Shown: positions 1 to 8,441 of the stretch, in pieces
Layout of the letters: each line of letters begins with the position of its first letter
Numbering within the stretch: the first letter of the stretch is position 1
NCBI GenBank assembly: GCA_963666935.1
Contig: OY762936.1
Coordinates: forward strand, 930,001 to 994,000
From: G963666935 sp963666935
Lineage (GTDB): Bacteria; Bacillota; Clostridia; Christensenellales; CAG-138
Direction of reading: 5' to 3'
Length of the DNA stretch: 64,000 bases
Notes under the pieces: generated by a model
Databases searched by the model: none
Told to the model about the DNA's origin: nothing
What the model saw: the letters and a program-made list of their open reading frames with translations, nothing else
Translations under genes and position numbers: made by a program

Positions 1-123
1 GGAATTATGGCCACAGTGGTGATGATGGAGTCCACGCAGCGCAAAAAGAATCGGTCGCGGCGGGAAAGCATGCCTGCCCAACACGTGTCCGGGCGGAAGC
101 TGTACGTACATTCCATGCAGTAG
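1..123 (+). CDS. 3' end of an unidentified gene (partial)
   Basis: Frame 1 is open from the window edge to a TAG at 121-123 and encodes the last 40 residues of a protein. The end is basic (QRKKNRSRRES stretch) and finishes YVHSMQ. I do not recognise the family. Support for coding comes only from the open frame and from the intrinsic terminator that follows at about 198-227. It could be a chance open frame, since 40 codons is short. Confidence 0.35.
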   Translation, partial: GIMATVVMMESTQRKKNRSRRESMPAQHVSGRKLYVHSMQ

Positions 124-197
124 TTTTCCTTGAAATGGAAATATAAGCAATGGTTTATCCCCGAAAGGATAAAGATAAAACTGAATAAGCGCCACGC

Positions 198-227
198 AAA
201 AGGCACCGTTTCTTGCGGTGCTTTTTG
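198..227 (+). terminator. Rho-independent terminator
   Basis: The stem GCACCG (203-208) pairs with CGGTGC (216-221) around a TTTCTTG loop. It is preceded by AAAA and followed by TTTTT. It would close the transcription unit entering from the left edge, before the operon that starts at 290. Confidence 0.7.
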
Positions 228-289
228 CTTGTACTGGCACGGGGATTGGGATATAATCAAAAGGAAACAAAAGCATAAGAGGCGGAGAG

Positions 290-2146
290 ATGACAAAAAG
301 ACGGTACAGAAGAAGGAAAACATCCCACAGAAACGCGATTCCGGTTATGGTATTGATTGTGCTGTTGGCGGCGGTTGTCCTTCTGGCAATTCTGGTATTT
401 GGCAATTCTGGGGCTGAAGGGACGGGCGAGAAATCCTCTTTCTTCAGTCGGCTGTTCGGAAAGGAAAAGACCGAGGGAACGGATTCCGGAAAGACTGGGC
501 TCCTTGACAATCTGTTTGGCAAGGAAACGCCTACGCCGGAGCCTACACTAACCCCGGTGCCGACGATGACCCCGGTGCCGGAGTTTAATCCCAAAAGTGT
601 AGAGGGTACCCGGCCGGAAGATTTCGGCATCAAAACCGATGTGGAAGTGGACGGCGCCGCTGTAACCGATTACAGCGCTCCGGAGAAGATGGACTTCCTA
701 GAGGGAGAAAACTACACCGCCGCACAGGGTATCATTGCCTTTCGGGGCAATAACTTCCGTGACGGCGGGTCTTATGGCACAGTAAAGCTCGTGCAGAAGA
801 AGATCAACACAGATCCGTGGACCTTCTCTGTGGGCAGCCTAAAGAAGATGTATGGCAAAGGCGCTTGGTCAGGAACCGGTTGGACGGGCCAGCCGCTGAT
901 CGTTCAGTGGCCGGAAGCGACAAAGAAGGTCATGAATCTCCACGACAGCGCCAAGGCGAAAGCCAATCTGGTGGAAGTGATCTATGCCACTATGGATGGT
1001 CATATCTATTTTCTGGATCTTGAAACAGGACAAAAGACCCGGGATCCCATCAACCTTGGGTTCCCCTTTAAGGGCGCAGGCGCGCTGGATCCCAGGGGTT
1101 ATCCGCTGATGTATGTAGGCGCCGGAGATGACAGCCCCACTGCGGGCAGCGGCTCGGCCCATGCATTCATCATTAGCCTTATCGACGGTTCTATTCTTTA
1201 TGAGTTTGGGGCAAGTGACTCTTTTGCGCTTCGGGATTGGACGGCTTATGACAGTTCAGCCCTAGTGGATGCAGAAACGGATACTTTGATTTATCCTAGC
1301 GAAAACGGCATCGTGTACAAGATAAAGCTCAATACTCAGTACGATACGGCCGCGGGCACCATCTCTGTGAGTCCCTCGCCCGTGGTTAAATGGCGTTATA
1401 CCAGCACGCGCTCCAACAGTAAGGCCGCGGACGGCAGCACGGGATGGTGGCTGGGAATTGAGGATAGCGCCCTCATCTGGCGGAGCCATGCCATCTTCAC
1501 TGACAATGGCGGGCTGATGATGTGCCTGGATCTGGATACCCTAAAGTTGGATTGGGCGCAGGATACGCTGGACGATACTAACTGCACGCCGGTGCTGGAG
1601 TTGGAGGGTGCGGACCATCATCCTTATATTTATATTTCCACGTCCTTCCATGGCGGATGGCGCGCCAGCGTGAATTCAAAGGCTTCTATTCCCATCTGGA
1701 AGATCGATGCTGTGACGGGAGCGCGTGTCTGGACAAACAATGATTATTCCTGTCAGACCATTTCTGGCGTATCCGGCGGCGTGCAAGGGACGCTGGCGGT
1801 GGGCAAAAATGCTCTGAGCGACCTGATTTTCGTGCCGATTGCCATGACGGATGGCACTAAAGGGAAATTAGTGGCGCTGAGCAAAGCGGATGGCCACATG
1901 GTCTGGGAGTGCGATTTCGCGGGATATCCCTGGAGTTCTCCCGTGGCTATATACGATCAAAACGGCAATGGATATCTGATCCAGTGCAACCAGACTGGTT
2001 ACATCCACCTGATTGATGGGCTCACGGGAAAGATTCTCGATGAGATGAGCCTGGGCTCCAACGTGGAGGCGACTCCCGCCGTGTTTGGGAATACAGTGGT
2101 CATTGGTACCCGGGGCGGGCTGATTTACGGCATTACGCTGGAATAA
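290..2146 (+). CDS. Membrane-anchored PQQ-type beta-propeller protein
   Basis: This 618-residue protein has a basic cytoplasmic start (KRRYRRRK), one membrane segment at about residues 20-38 (LIVLLAAVVLLAILVFG), and a Thr/Pro linker at about 80-100 (PTPEPTLTPVPT). The rest is a large extracytoplasmic region with repeated blade-like motifs such as GHIYFLDLETG, GKLVALSKADG and GYIHLIDGLTGK. These are the hallmarks of PQQ-like (WD40/YVTN-type) beta-propellers. Such domains usually bind ligands or partners rather than PQQ in Firmicutes, so no enzymatic role is claimed. The start is supported by GGCGGAGAG directly upstream. It is the first gene of a likely operon with hflX (14 bases downstream) and tmk. 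The substrate is unknown. Confidence 0.85.
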   Translation: MTKRRYRRRKTSHRNAIPVMVLIVLLAAVVLLAILVFGNSGAEGTGEKSSFFSRLFGKEKTEGTDSGKTGLLDNLFGKETPTPEPTLTPVPTMTPVPEFNPKSVEGTRPEDFGIKTDVEVDGAAVTDYSAPEKMDFLEGENYTAAQGIIAFRGNNFRDGGSYGTVKLVQKKINTDPWTFSVGSLKKMYGKGAWSGTGWTGQPLIVQWPEATKKVMNLHDSAKAKANLVEVIYATMDGHIYFLDLETGQKTRDPINLGFPFKGAGALDPRGYPLMYVGAGDDSPTAGSGSAHAFIISLIDGSILYEFGASDSFALRDWTAYDSSALVDAETDTLIYPSENGIVYKIKLNTQYDTAAGTISVSPSPVVKWRYTSTRSNSKAADGSTGWWLGIEDSALIWRSHAIFTDNGGLMMCLDLDTLKLDWAQDTLDDTNCTPVLELEGADHHPYIYISTSFHGGWRASVNSKASIPIWKIDAVTGARVWTNNDYSCQTISGVSGGVQGTLAVGKNALSDLIFVPIAMTDGTKGKLVALSKADGHMVWECDFAGYPWSSPVAIYDQNGNGYLIQCNQTGYIHLIDGLTGKILDEMSLGSNVEATPAVFGNTVVIGTRGGLIYGITLE

Positions 2147-2160
2147 CGTCAGGAGAGTGC

Positions 2161-3930
2161 ATGGCGGAAAATAAGGTAAACGGAAATATCGAAGGCATCA
2201 AAAATACTGTCTTAGAGCAGCTTAAAACGCTTTATGACATGAGGCAGGAGCAGCTTGTTTTCGCGTCCCCAGAGCTGGTGCATGCCATGGCGGCGCTTAC
2301 GGGCATCTTCCATCGGGAGGTCATGGTCTATATCGCCCGGGACGGGCGGATTGTGGACGTATCCGTGGGGGACAGTGGCAAGGTAAACATGCAGAGCATG
2401 CGGTTGGTGCGAAACGAAGACCGGCTTTGCGGCGTGCGTTGCATCCATACGCATCCAAATGGGAATCCGGCGCTGTCGGGCGTGGATCGGGGAACGCTTC
2501 GAAGCATGCAGCTGGACAGCATGGCTTCCATTGGTGTGGATGAAGCGGGCGGGGCTACAGGTCTTTGCGCGGCTTATCTGGGAGAGTTGGGGGAAAGTGA
2601 ACGGCAGGTGCTTACCTGCGGGCCGTTCCATCCTTACAAATTGCCCCAAGAGGCCTTGATCCGGGAAATCTATCTGGCGGACGACAGGCTCAAATGCTCC
2701 ACCCGGGAAGTGGAGGAGTCCCAGCCGGAGCGTGCTGTGCTCATCGGGCTGGAAAATAAAGAAGATTACGATACTATGGCCGAGCTTGCGGAGCTTGCCA
2801 AGACCGCGGGCGCGCAGGTGGTCGGGCGGATTACGCAGAAGCGAAACGGCGTGGACAACGCAACTTACGTGGGCAGCGGCAAAGCGGAAGAGCTGTCACT
2901 CGCTGCCAGCGAACTCATGGCGGATCTGTTTATTGTGGATGACGAGCTTACGCCGGTTCAGGCGCGGAATTTGGAGCAGGTCACTGGCGTACGGGTTATT
3001 GACAGAACCGCGCTGATCTTAGACATTTTTGCCGAGCGGGCCACTTCTCGGGAAGGCAAGTTGCAGGTAGAATTGGCGCAGCAGAAATACCGGCTGCCCC
3101 GGCTGATTGGGCAGGGCGGTGCTCTGTCCCGGCAGGGAGGCGGCATCGGGGCCAGGGGCCCCGGAGAAAAGAAGCTGGAAATCGACCGTCGGAGAATCAA
3201 GGCGCGGATTGGCGAGCTGGAGCGGGAGCTTAAGGAAATCGAAAAGCAGCGGGGACTTCGGCGTATTAAGCGGGAGAAAAACCCAGTGCCTTTGGTGGCG
3301 TTGGTGGGGTATACCAATGTGGGAAAATCCACGCTGCTCAACGCTCTGACCAACGCTGGAGTTATGGCGGAGGATAAGCTCTTTGCAACCCTTGACCCCG
3401 TAGTCCGGCAGGCAGAGCTTCCCGGTGGCACGCAAATCCTTCTTTCCGATACCGTGGGCTTTATTAACAAGCTGCCGCACGATTTGGTGGAGGCGTTTCG
3501 CTCTACGCTGGAAGAAGTGAAAAACGCGGATTTGATTTTACATGTCATCGACATCTCATCTCCCTACTACGAAAGCCAGAAGAAAGTGGTAGAGGAGGTC
3601 ATCGCCAGTCTGGGTGCTACGGAAACGCCTAGAATCGACGTTTACAATAAGTGTGACAAGTCAAATGTGCCGACTCTTGGAGAAGGCGTGTTCATCAGCG
3701 CAAAGACGCGGGCCGGGTTTGAAGCGCTTTTTGAAAAAATGGAGAAGGCCCTCAGCGGGAGCAGGGTTGAACTGGATCTCTGCGTGCCATACAATAAATA
3801 CGAGGCCATGTCCCTCCTTCGGGAGGAAGCGAGGATCCTTACGGAAAGTCATGAGGCGGAAGGGGTTCGCGTGCGGGTGCAGATGGATGAATCGACTCTG
3901 TGGAAACTCAAAAAGATTATGGGGGCGTAG
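2161..3930 (+). CDS. hflX: Ribosome-associated GTPase HflX, long form with N-terminal JAMM-like region
   Basis: HflX splits stalled or hibernating ribosomes in a GTP-dependent way. The 589-residue protein has the HflX glycine-rich region (GQGGALSRQGGGIGARGPGE), a helical segment, and a G domain with the P-loop GYTNVGKST at 383-391, DTVGF as G3 and NKCD as G4. It is longer than the roughly 430-residue E. coli protein because of about 180 extra N-terminal residues, an extension I recall from clostridial homologues. That extension contains E53, then H96-T-H98-P with S106 and D109, the spacing of a JAMM/RadC-type metal site. The start has AGGAGAG a few bases upstream. The tmk start follows one base after the stop, so the two are probably translationally coupled. 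Confidence 0.95.
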   Translation: MAENKVNGNIEGIKNTVLEQLKTLYDMRQEQLVFASPELVHAMAALTGIFHREVMVYIARDGRIVDVSVGDSGKVNMQSMRLVRNEDRLCGVRCIHTHPNGNPALSGVDRGTLRSMQLDSMASIGVDEAGGATGLCAAYLGELGESERQVLTCGPFHPYKLPQEALIREIYLADDRLKCSTREVEESQPERAVLIGLENKEDYDTMAELAELAKTAGAQVVGRITQKRNGVDNATYVGSGKAEELSLAASELMADLFIVDDELTPVQARNLEQVTGVRVIDRTALILDIFAERATSREGKLQVELAQQKYRLPRLIGQGGALSRQGGGIGARGPGEKKLEIDRRRIKARIGELERELKEIEKQRGLRRIKREKNPVPLVALVGYTNVGKSTLLNALTNAGVMAEDKLFATLDPVVRQAELPGGTQILLSDTVGFINKLPHDLVEAFRSTLEEVKNADLILHVIDISSPYYESQKKVVEEVIASLGATETPRIDVYNKCDKSNVPTLGEGVFISAKTRAGFEALFEKMEKALSGSRVELDLCVPYNKYEAMSLLREEARILTESHEAEGVRVRVQMDESTLWKLKKIMGA

Positions 3931-3931
3931 C

Positions 3932-4606
3932 ATGGGCAAGACGAAGATTATCGCCATCGAAGGCATTGACGGCAGTGGAAAGAGCGTGCAGTTTCAGCTG
4001 TTGAGCGATGCGCTTAAAAATCGGGGCTATTGTGTGGCCTGCCGGGAGTATCCGGCCTATTCTTCGTTTTTCGGCAGGGAAATCGGCAAATACCTTGCAG
4101 GCTCGGAAGGGATCAAGGCAGACGCCGTGGACGGCAAAAGCATGGCCCTGTGGTTCGCTATGGACCGCTGGGAAAGCTTCCAAGATTATGTGGACGGAGC
4201 GGCGGATTTTTTGGTGATCAATCGGTATGTGCTGAGCAATGCGGTATACCAAAGCATTCGGGAGATCGATAAGCAGGATCTGTCTGATTGGGTGTTTGAG
4301 CTGGAGTACCGGCGGCTGAAGCTGCCCCAAGCCGATTTGAATTTGTTTTACGACGTGGCGACGGAGCAGGCGGAGAAAAACGTGCTTAAAAAAGCGTCTC
4401 GGGACTATACCTGTGGCGCTGCGCAGGATGTGTATGAGGCGTCCCATGACATTCAGCGGCGGGCCCGGGAACAGTATCTGGAAATGGCGCGGCGCCGGAA
4501 CGACGTGGCGGTCATCTCCTGTATGCAAAACGGAGTATTTCGCAGCGCACAAGAAATTGCGCAAAGTACGCTTCAAACGCTCATCACTCGGGGAATGATT
4601 CAATAG
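3932..4606 (+). CDS. tmk: Thymidylate kinase (dTMP kinase)
   Basis: This gene would phosphorylate dTMP to dTDP in the dTTP pathway. The 224-residue protein begins MGKTKIIAIEGIDGSGKS with the P-loop GIDGSGKS. It carries the substrate-side motif NRYVLSNAVYQ, where most family members have DRY, and length and overall pattern fit the family. The ATG at 3932 lies one base after the hflX stop. The same frame is open upstream through hflX, but those codons are the hflX shadow. Its last 23 bases overlap the tail of the convergent peptidase gene. A second kinase family (deoxynucleoside kinases) shares the fold, so dTMP specificity is family-based inference. Confidence 0.88.
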   Translation: MGKTKIIAIEGIDGSGKSVQFQLLSDALKNRGYCVACREYPAYSSFFGREIGKYLAGSEGIKADAVDGKSMALWFAMDRWESFQDYVDGAADFLVINRYVLSNAVYQSIREIDKQDLSDWVFELEYRRLKLPQADLNLFYDVATEQAEKNVLKKASRDYTCGAAQDVYEASHDIQRRAREQYLEMARRRNDVAVISCMQNGVFRSAQEIAQSTLQTLITRGMIQ

Positions 4607-5204
4607 ACGTGGATGGAAAAGTAAGAAAAGGCGGCGGAGCCGCTTTTTTTGTGCAGCCGATGAGGCGCTGCCAAGTGGTGGCGTCCGCGTAACCCTTGGA
4701 TGTCAGCTCTTCCATGCTTTGAAATCCCAGTAGCGCCTTGCGGGTGGCATGGGTGAAATGCCCCGTGAGAGGACAAGAGAACCCGCAAAGGGTCAGGGCA
4801 TCCTGAAGCAGGAAAACGTGTACGCCCCAATCTCCGAGCTCTAGGAACGGGTAACCGGGGAAATAGGAATCCTGCGAGGCGGATTTGACTTCCACATGCA
4901 CCCAGGACGGTGTTCGGTAATCGGGCTGAACATACGAGAAAAGCTCGCTCTTAATGCAAAAGCCGCGTAGCTCCGCCTGCATCTGGCTGGGCAATCCTTG
5001 CCCAATGTCCAGCGCGAGGCCGGCGTAATGGGAGGACTGGCCCCTGTGGATGCCGCTTTTTAGCCGGCGGAATCCAACGCCCGCATAAATAGGGCCATAT
5101 TCGTCGCACAGGGCGGAAAAGGCCTCAGCCAGCCGCAGATCTGTCCAACCAATGTCGGAATAGGACCTGGCCAGAAACTCGCGGACGGTTAGCCCTCTGC
5201 ACAA
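4584..5204 (-). CDS. M15-like zinc peptidase with C-terminal peptidoglycan-binding domain
   Basis: This is a predicted cell-wall D-Ala-D-Ala carboxypeptidase-like enzyme. The zinc-site pattern is visible as SSHYAGLALDIG (H-x6-D) and SWVHVEV. A PG_binding_1-like tail follows (LQDALTLCGF...FTHATRKALLGFQ...DATTWQRL). No signal peptide is evident. The start is uncertain. The frame opens at an ATG at 5270, but that codon lies inside the terminator hairpin of the upstream LCP gene and lacks a Shine-Dalgarno site. A TTG at 5204 has GAGGAG six bases upstream and is preferred here. The 3' end overlaps tmk by 23 bases. It probably belongs functionally with the LCP gene just upstream. Confidence 0.75.
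   Translation of the reverse strand: MCRGLTVREFLARSYSDIGWTDLRLAEAFSALCDEYGPIYAGVGFRRLKSGIHRGQSSHYAGLALDIGQGLPSQMQAELRGFCIKSELFSYVQPDYRTPSWVHVEVKSASQDSYFPGYPFLELGDWGVHVFLLQDALTLCGFSCPLTGHFTHATRKALLGFQSMEELTSKGYADATTWQRLIGCTKKAAPPPFLTFPSTSIESFPE
4626..4650 (+). terminator. Terminator of the hflX-tmk operon
   Basis: GCGGC and GCCGC pair around GGA, flanked by AAG and followed by seven T. It lies 20 bases after the tmk stop, inside the 3' coding end of the opposite-strand peptidase gene. Confidence 0.75.
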
Positions 5205-5249
5205 AAACTGCTCCTCAGAGAGGGCGTCAAAATCATTTTTTGCCTCATC

Positions 5250-5290
5250 AAAAACAAAAAGCGTCGCCATATATTAATGTATGGCGACGC
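5250..5290 (-). terminator. Strong terminator of the LCP gene overlapping a downstream open frame
   Basis: A perfect 11-bp inverted repeat, GCGTCGCCATA (5261-5271) and TATGGCGACGC (5280-5290), has an 8-base loop. On the minus strand it is followed by TTTTTGTTTTT. This is a textbook intrinsic terminator 20 bases after the LCP stop. It contains the ATG at 5270 that would otherwise be the start of the peptidase gene. Confidence 0.85.
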
Positions 5291-5309
5291 GGGCATGTAT
5301 GTTCATTTT

Positions 5310-6620
5310 TTATTCAGAAGGAGAGACCGTAGCCACCGGGTACTCATAGCGGGTTCCACCTGAGTAATAGAAATTATCCTCCTCCAGATAGGGATAGGGA
5401 TTGTAGTATGTGGGCGCGGGGGTGCGAGGCGGCAGGGACGGGCCGGGCTTGAGGACTTCGGCGGCCTTTGGGGCTTGTGTGCTGTCGAATATAAACGCAT
5501 GGAGCGCCAAAGCATTGGCGGGCATATCCGTGAAAAGAACGGAACTGCGCTTGTACGTTCCGTTTTTATAGCAGTCGTCCACCGGCAGGCCAAGGTGCAG
5601 CAGACCGTTTGCGTCTAGGGAAAGGGCGCTGACGGCGCACTCGATGATTCGGGTGTTGGAAATATTGGTTTCTACCAGCGGAACAATTTTATCCAGTAGA
5701 GAATACTGTTTCTTTAGCCCTGCGTGCTTAAACACGGCGAATGCCGCATTGAGAACCTCAAACTGCCGGTTAATCCTGTAGAAATCGCTGTCAATCTTGC
5801 GGATGCGGGCATAGCCCAGGGCCTGTTTCCCCGTGAGCTTTACGTTGCCCTCTGCGGCAAATATAAACCCGTCCCACAGATCCGCTACGCCTAGCTGCTT
5901 GTTTAGTCCGGCGATGCAGTCGTTGGCCGCGCTGATTTCTTTAGCGGTCATTTCAATGGTGACTCCGCCAAGGGAGTCTATGATCTCCTGGAACATGCCG
6001 AAATCCACCAGAACATACTCGCTGATATTCAGATAAAAGGCCTCGTTAATGGTCTGCATCAGTAGGTCGAGGCCCCCCTTGACGGCCGCGGAGTTGAGCT
6101 TAGCGTAACCGTATCCGGGGATGTTCACCAGCATATCCCGCATCAGGGAGGTGAGCTTCAGTCGGTTATTTTGCTTGTCGATGGTGGCGATCATCATGGT
6201 GTCGGTATTGGTAAGGCCGTTGCCGGTTCGCCGGTCTACGCCGATCAGCAAAATATTGATGTACTGGGCGTTCTTGCGGTCCGCTTCCATTTTTGCAACT
6301 TGATCCGCCGTAAGGTTGGTCTGCGAATACACGTCGGAAAGGGGTAGGGGCGTGGGTTCCGGCGTGGGGATTGGCGTGGCGCTGGACGTGGTGCTGGGCG
6401 TGGTGGGGGTAAGGGCTGGCGTAGGAGAAGCCGTGGGGTCCGTCAGAACAATATCGTCCTCAGCAGCCGAAAAAGTGGCGGGGTCGTCCCGGTTGAGACG
6501 GTTAAGCAAATTAAAAGCAAGGCCAAGAATTATGAGGCCGGCTACGATGACGGCAATGCCCAAGAAGAATATGATCTTCCATACAATGGAATGTTTTTTT
6601 GGTGTTTTTTCGTGTTCCAT
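5310..6620 (-). CDS. LCP (LytR-CpsA-Psr) family cell-wall polymer ligase
   Basis: LCP proteins transfer undecaprenyl-linked glycopolymers such as teichoic acids onto peptidoglycan. The 436-residue protein has a short cytoplasmic tail and one membrane helix at about 14-38 (KIIFFLGIAVIVAGLIILGL). A Thr/Pro-rich linker (PTPALTPTTPSTT region) follows, then the LCP core: INILLIGVDRR, NTDTMMIATID, LTSLMRDMLVNIPGYGYAKLN, GGVTIEMT and ALGYARIRKIDSDFYR, with the Arg and Asp residues that hold the pyrophosphate. The start at 6620 is chosen over an upstream ATG at 6713 because AGGAAGG lies just before it. A promoter (TTGCAT, 17 bases, TATAAT) is visible upstream and a strong terminator follows. Confidence 0.93.
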   Translation of the reverse strand: MEHEKTPKKHSIVWKIIFFLGIAVIVAGLIILGLAFNLLNRLNRDDPATFSAAEDDIVLTDPTASPTPALTPTTPSTTSSATPIPTPEPTPLPLSDVYSQTNLTADQVAKMEADRKNAQYINILLIGVDRRTGNGLTNTDTMMIATIDKQNNRLKLTSLMRDMLVNIPGYGYAKLNSAAVKGGLDLLMQTINEAFYLNISEYVLVDFGMFQEIIDSLGGVTIEMTAKEISAANDCIAGLNKQLGVADLWDGFIFAAEGNVKLTGKQALGYARIRKIDSDFYRINRQFEVLNAAFAVFKHAGLKKQYSLLDKIVPLVETNISNTRIIECAVSALSLDANGLLHLGLPVDDCYKNGTYKRSSVLFTDMPANALALHAFIFDSTQAPKAAEVLKPGPSLPPRTPAPTYYNPYPYLEEDNFYYSGGTRYEYPVATVSPSE

Positions 6621-6684
6621 ATGCCTTCCTAAAATAAAATACCTCAGCAGCACAGCTGCATTTTGTAGCGTTTTTTGTAAAATT

Positions 6685-6713
6685 ATTATACCATTCGGTA
6701 TGCGTAGATGCAA
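6685..6713 (-). promoter_or_regulatory. Sigma-A type promoter of the LCP gene
   Basis: On the minus strand TTGCAT (6713-6708) is followed after 17 bases by TATAAT (6690-6685), about 65 bases before the LCP start. A weaker divergent promoter for the methyltransferase (TTGCGA at 6738, 17 bases, TAACAT) can be read on the plus strand. Confidence 0.6.
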
Positions 6714-6797
6714 TCCGATTACACATCGTTCACAAACTTGCGAAAGCTGCGGGTTTGTTGTAACATAACAATATTAAAATGAGAAAATGGGAAAAGT

Positions 6798-7532
6798 ATG
6801 GAGTCTTACGGGCGCTTTGCAAAGATATACGATCCCCTGATGAGAGACGTGGACTATGACGAATGGGCTGCGTACCTGCGCAGTTTTTTGCCGGATGGAA
6901 CAAAGCAGATTGCGGAATGTGCGTGCGGTACCGGCGAAATTACGCTAAGGCTCTCACGTATGGGATATGAGGTAACGGGGATAGATAAATCTGAGGCCAT
7001 GCTGGAAGTAGCGCAGGAGAAGGCCCGAAGGGCAGGTAGAAAAATTCCATTTATCCGGCAGGATATGCAGGCACTGTCCCTGCATCATCCGGTGGATGCG
7101 GTGATTGCTGCCTGCGATGGTGTCAATTACCTCAATTCCCTTAAAGCGGTAAAAGACTTTATCCGCAGCGCCCATTCTGCCCTGAAAGAGGGAGGCGTGC
7201 TGCTTTTTGATATTTCCTCCCGCCATAAGATCGAGACCCTCTTGGGGGAGAAGACCTTTGCGCAGGATGAGAAAGCGTGCGCATATATTTGGAAAAATAA
7301 CTACGATCCGGACAGCCGTCTCATCTGTATGGAACTGGTTTTTTTCAATCGGGTAGGGGAACTGTACGAACGCTTTGAAGAGACGCATATTCAACGGGCC
7401 CATTCCGGTGAAGAAATCCTAAAATTGCTCCGGGAGGGCGGATTTGAGGCTGAGGTTTACGAAGCGTTTACTCGGTGTCCGGCGGCAGAACGAAGCGAAA
7501 GGCTTCAATTCGCGGCCGAAAAGAAAATCTAA
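6798..7532 (+). CDS. Class I SAM-dependent methyltransferase
   Basis: This 244-residue protein has a Rossmann-type methyltransferase core. Motif I is AECACGTGEITLRLSRMG, the acidic loop after strand 2 is VTGIDKSEAML, motif II is FIRQDMQAL, and post-motif residues are AVIAACDGVNYL. The family modifies small molecules, proteins or RNA, and nothing here identifies the substrate. It starts the run methyltransferase-hslO-TPR-RlmL, with hslO 12 bases downstream. A GGGAAAAG stretch precedes the ATG. Confidence 0.88.
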   Translation: MESYGRFAKIYDPLMRDVDYDEWAAYLRSFLPDGTKQIAECACGTGEITLRLSRMGYEVTGIDKSEAMLEVAQEKARRAGRKIPFIRQDMQALSLHHPVDAVIAACDGVNYLNSLKAVKDFIRSAHSALKEGGVLLFDISSRHKIETLLGEKTFAQDEKACAYIWKNNYDPDSRLICMELVFFNRVGELYERFEETHIQRAHSGEEILKLLREGGFEAEVYEAFTRCPAAERSERLQFAAEKKI

Positions 7533-7544
7533 TGGAGGCTTATA

Positions 7545-8441
7545 ATGTCTGAAGATATAATGATCCGCGGTCTGCTGGCGGAGAATGCGGCGAAATTTAT
7601 TGCCATATCCGGCCGGGCGCTGTGTGAAAAGGCCCGTATCACCCATGGGCTTTCCCGGGTATGCACGGCGGCGCTGGGCCGCACGCTGCTCATGTCGGTT
7701 ATGATGGGGGCGCAGCTGAAAGACGGGCAGGGCCGGGTTACAACCATTATAAGAGGCGGGGGCCCCGCAGGCAATGTGGTCTGTACTGCCAATGCACAGG
7801 GACAAGTGAAGGGCTATATCGAAAACCCCGCTCTGGAGCTTCCCTTGGGCCCGGACGGGAAGCTGGATGTTTCCACGGCGGTGGGTTGGTTTGGCGGCCT
7901 TACAGTGGTGCGGGATATGGGGCTCAAAGAGCCGTATACGGGAACTTGCAACTTGGTGTCTGGGGAAATCGCGGAGGATTTTGCACAGTATTATGCCATA
8001 AGCGAACAACAGCCATCGCTGGTCTATTTGGGCGTGCGGGTCGATTCCGCAAGCGGTGAGGTGCGTTCTGCCGGCGGTTTGGTGATACAACCGCTGCCCC
8101 AGTGTCCAGAGGAAGTTCTGGATCAGCTCCAGAACAAGGTGGAGGCCATTCGGGGGCTTGCGGCCATGCTGGAAGAGATGGAGCTTACGGCGGCGCTGGC
8201 GCAGCTCTTTTCCGATATGAATATGATACTATTGAAGGACCAACAGCCGGTTTTTCAATGCGATTGCAGCAGAGAAAGGCTGGAACAGGTCATTCTTTCT
8301 CTGGGGAAGAGTGAAATTTTGGACATGATGGAAAAGGAACACGGAGCGGAAATTACCTGCCAGTTCTGCAATCAAAAATATGGGTTCAGCGAAGCCCGGC
8401 TGGGCGCTCTGCTGGAAGAGGCAGAAAAAAATGATGAATGA
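7545..8441 (+). CDS. hslO: Redox-regulated chaperone Hsp33
   Basis: Hsp33 is a cytoplasmic holdase activated by oxidative unfolding through a C-terminal zinc centre. The 298-residue length is typical. The N-terminal core begins with the family pattern EDIMIRGLLAENAAKFIAI. The C-terminus carries the diagnostic CDCS (Cys-x-Cys) and CQFC (Cys-x2-Cys) pairs separated by about 30 residues. The ATG has GGAGG six bases upstream. Its last 11 bases overlap the start of the next gene, so the two are probably translationally coupled. Confidence 0.96.
   Translation: MSEDIMIRGLLAENAAKFIAISGRALCEKARITHGLSRVCTAALGRTLLMSVMMGAQLKDGQGRVTTIIRGGGPAGNVVCTANAQGQVKGYIENPALELPLGPDGKLDVSTAVGWFGGLTVVRDMGLKEPYTGTCNLVSGEIAEDFAQYYAISEQQPSLVYLGVRVDSASGEVRSAGGLVIQPLPQCPEEVLDQLQNKVEAIRGLAAMLEEMELTAALAQLFSDMNMILLKDQQPVFQCDCSRERLEQVILSLGKSEILDMMEKEHGAEITCQFCNQKYGFSEARLGALLEEAEKNDE

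Noticed and set aside
3614..3931. N-terminal extension of thymidylate kinase
   Set aside because: The frame is open upstream but overlaps the conserved G domain and C-terminus of hflX in another frame. The kinase fold starts exactly at ATG 3932.
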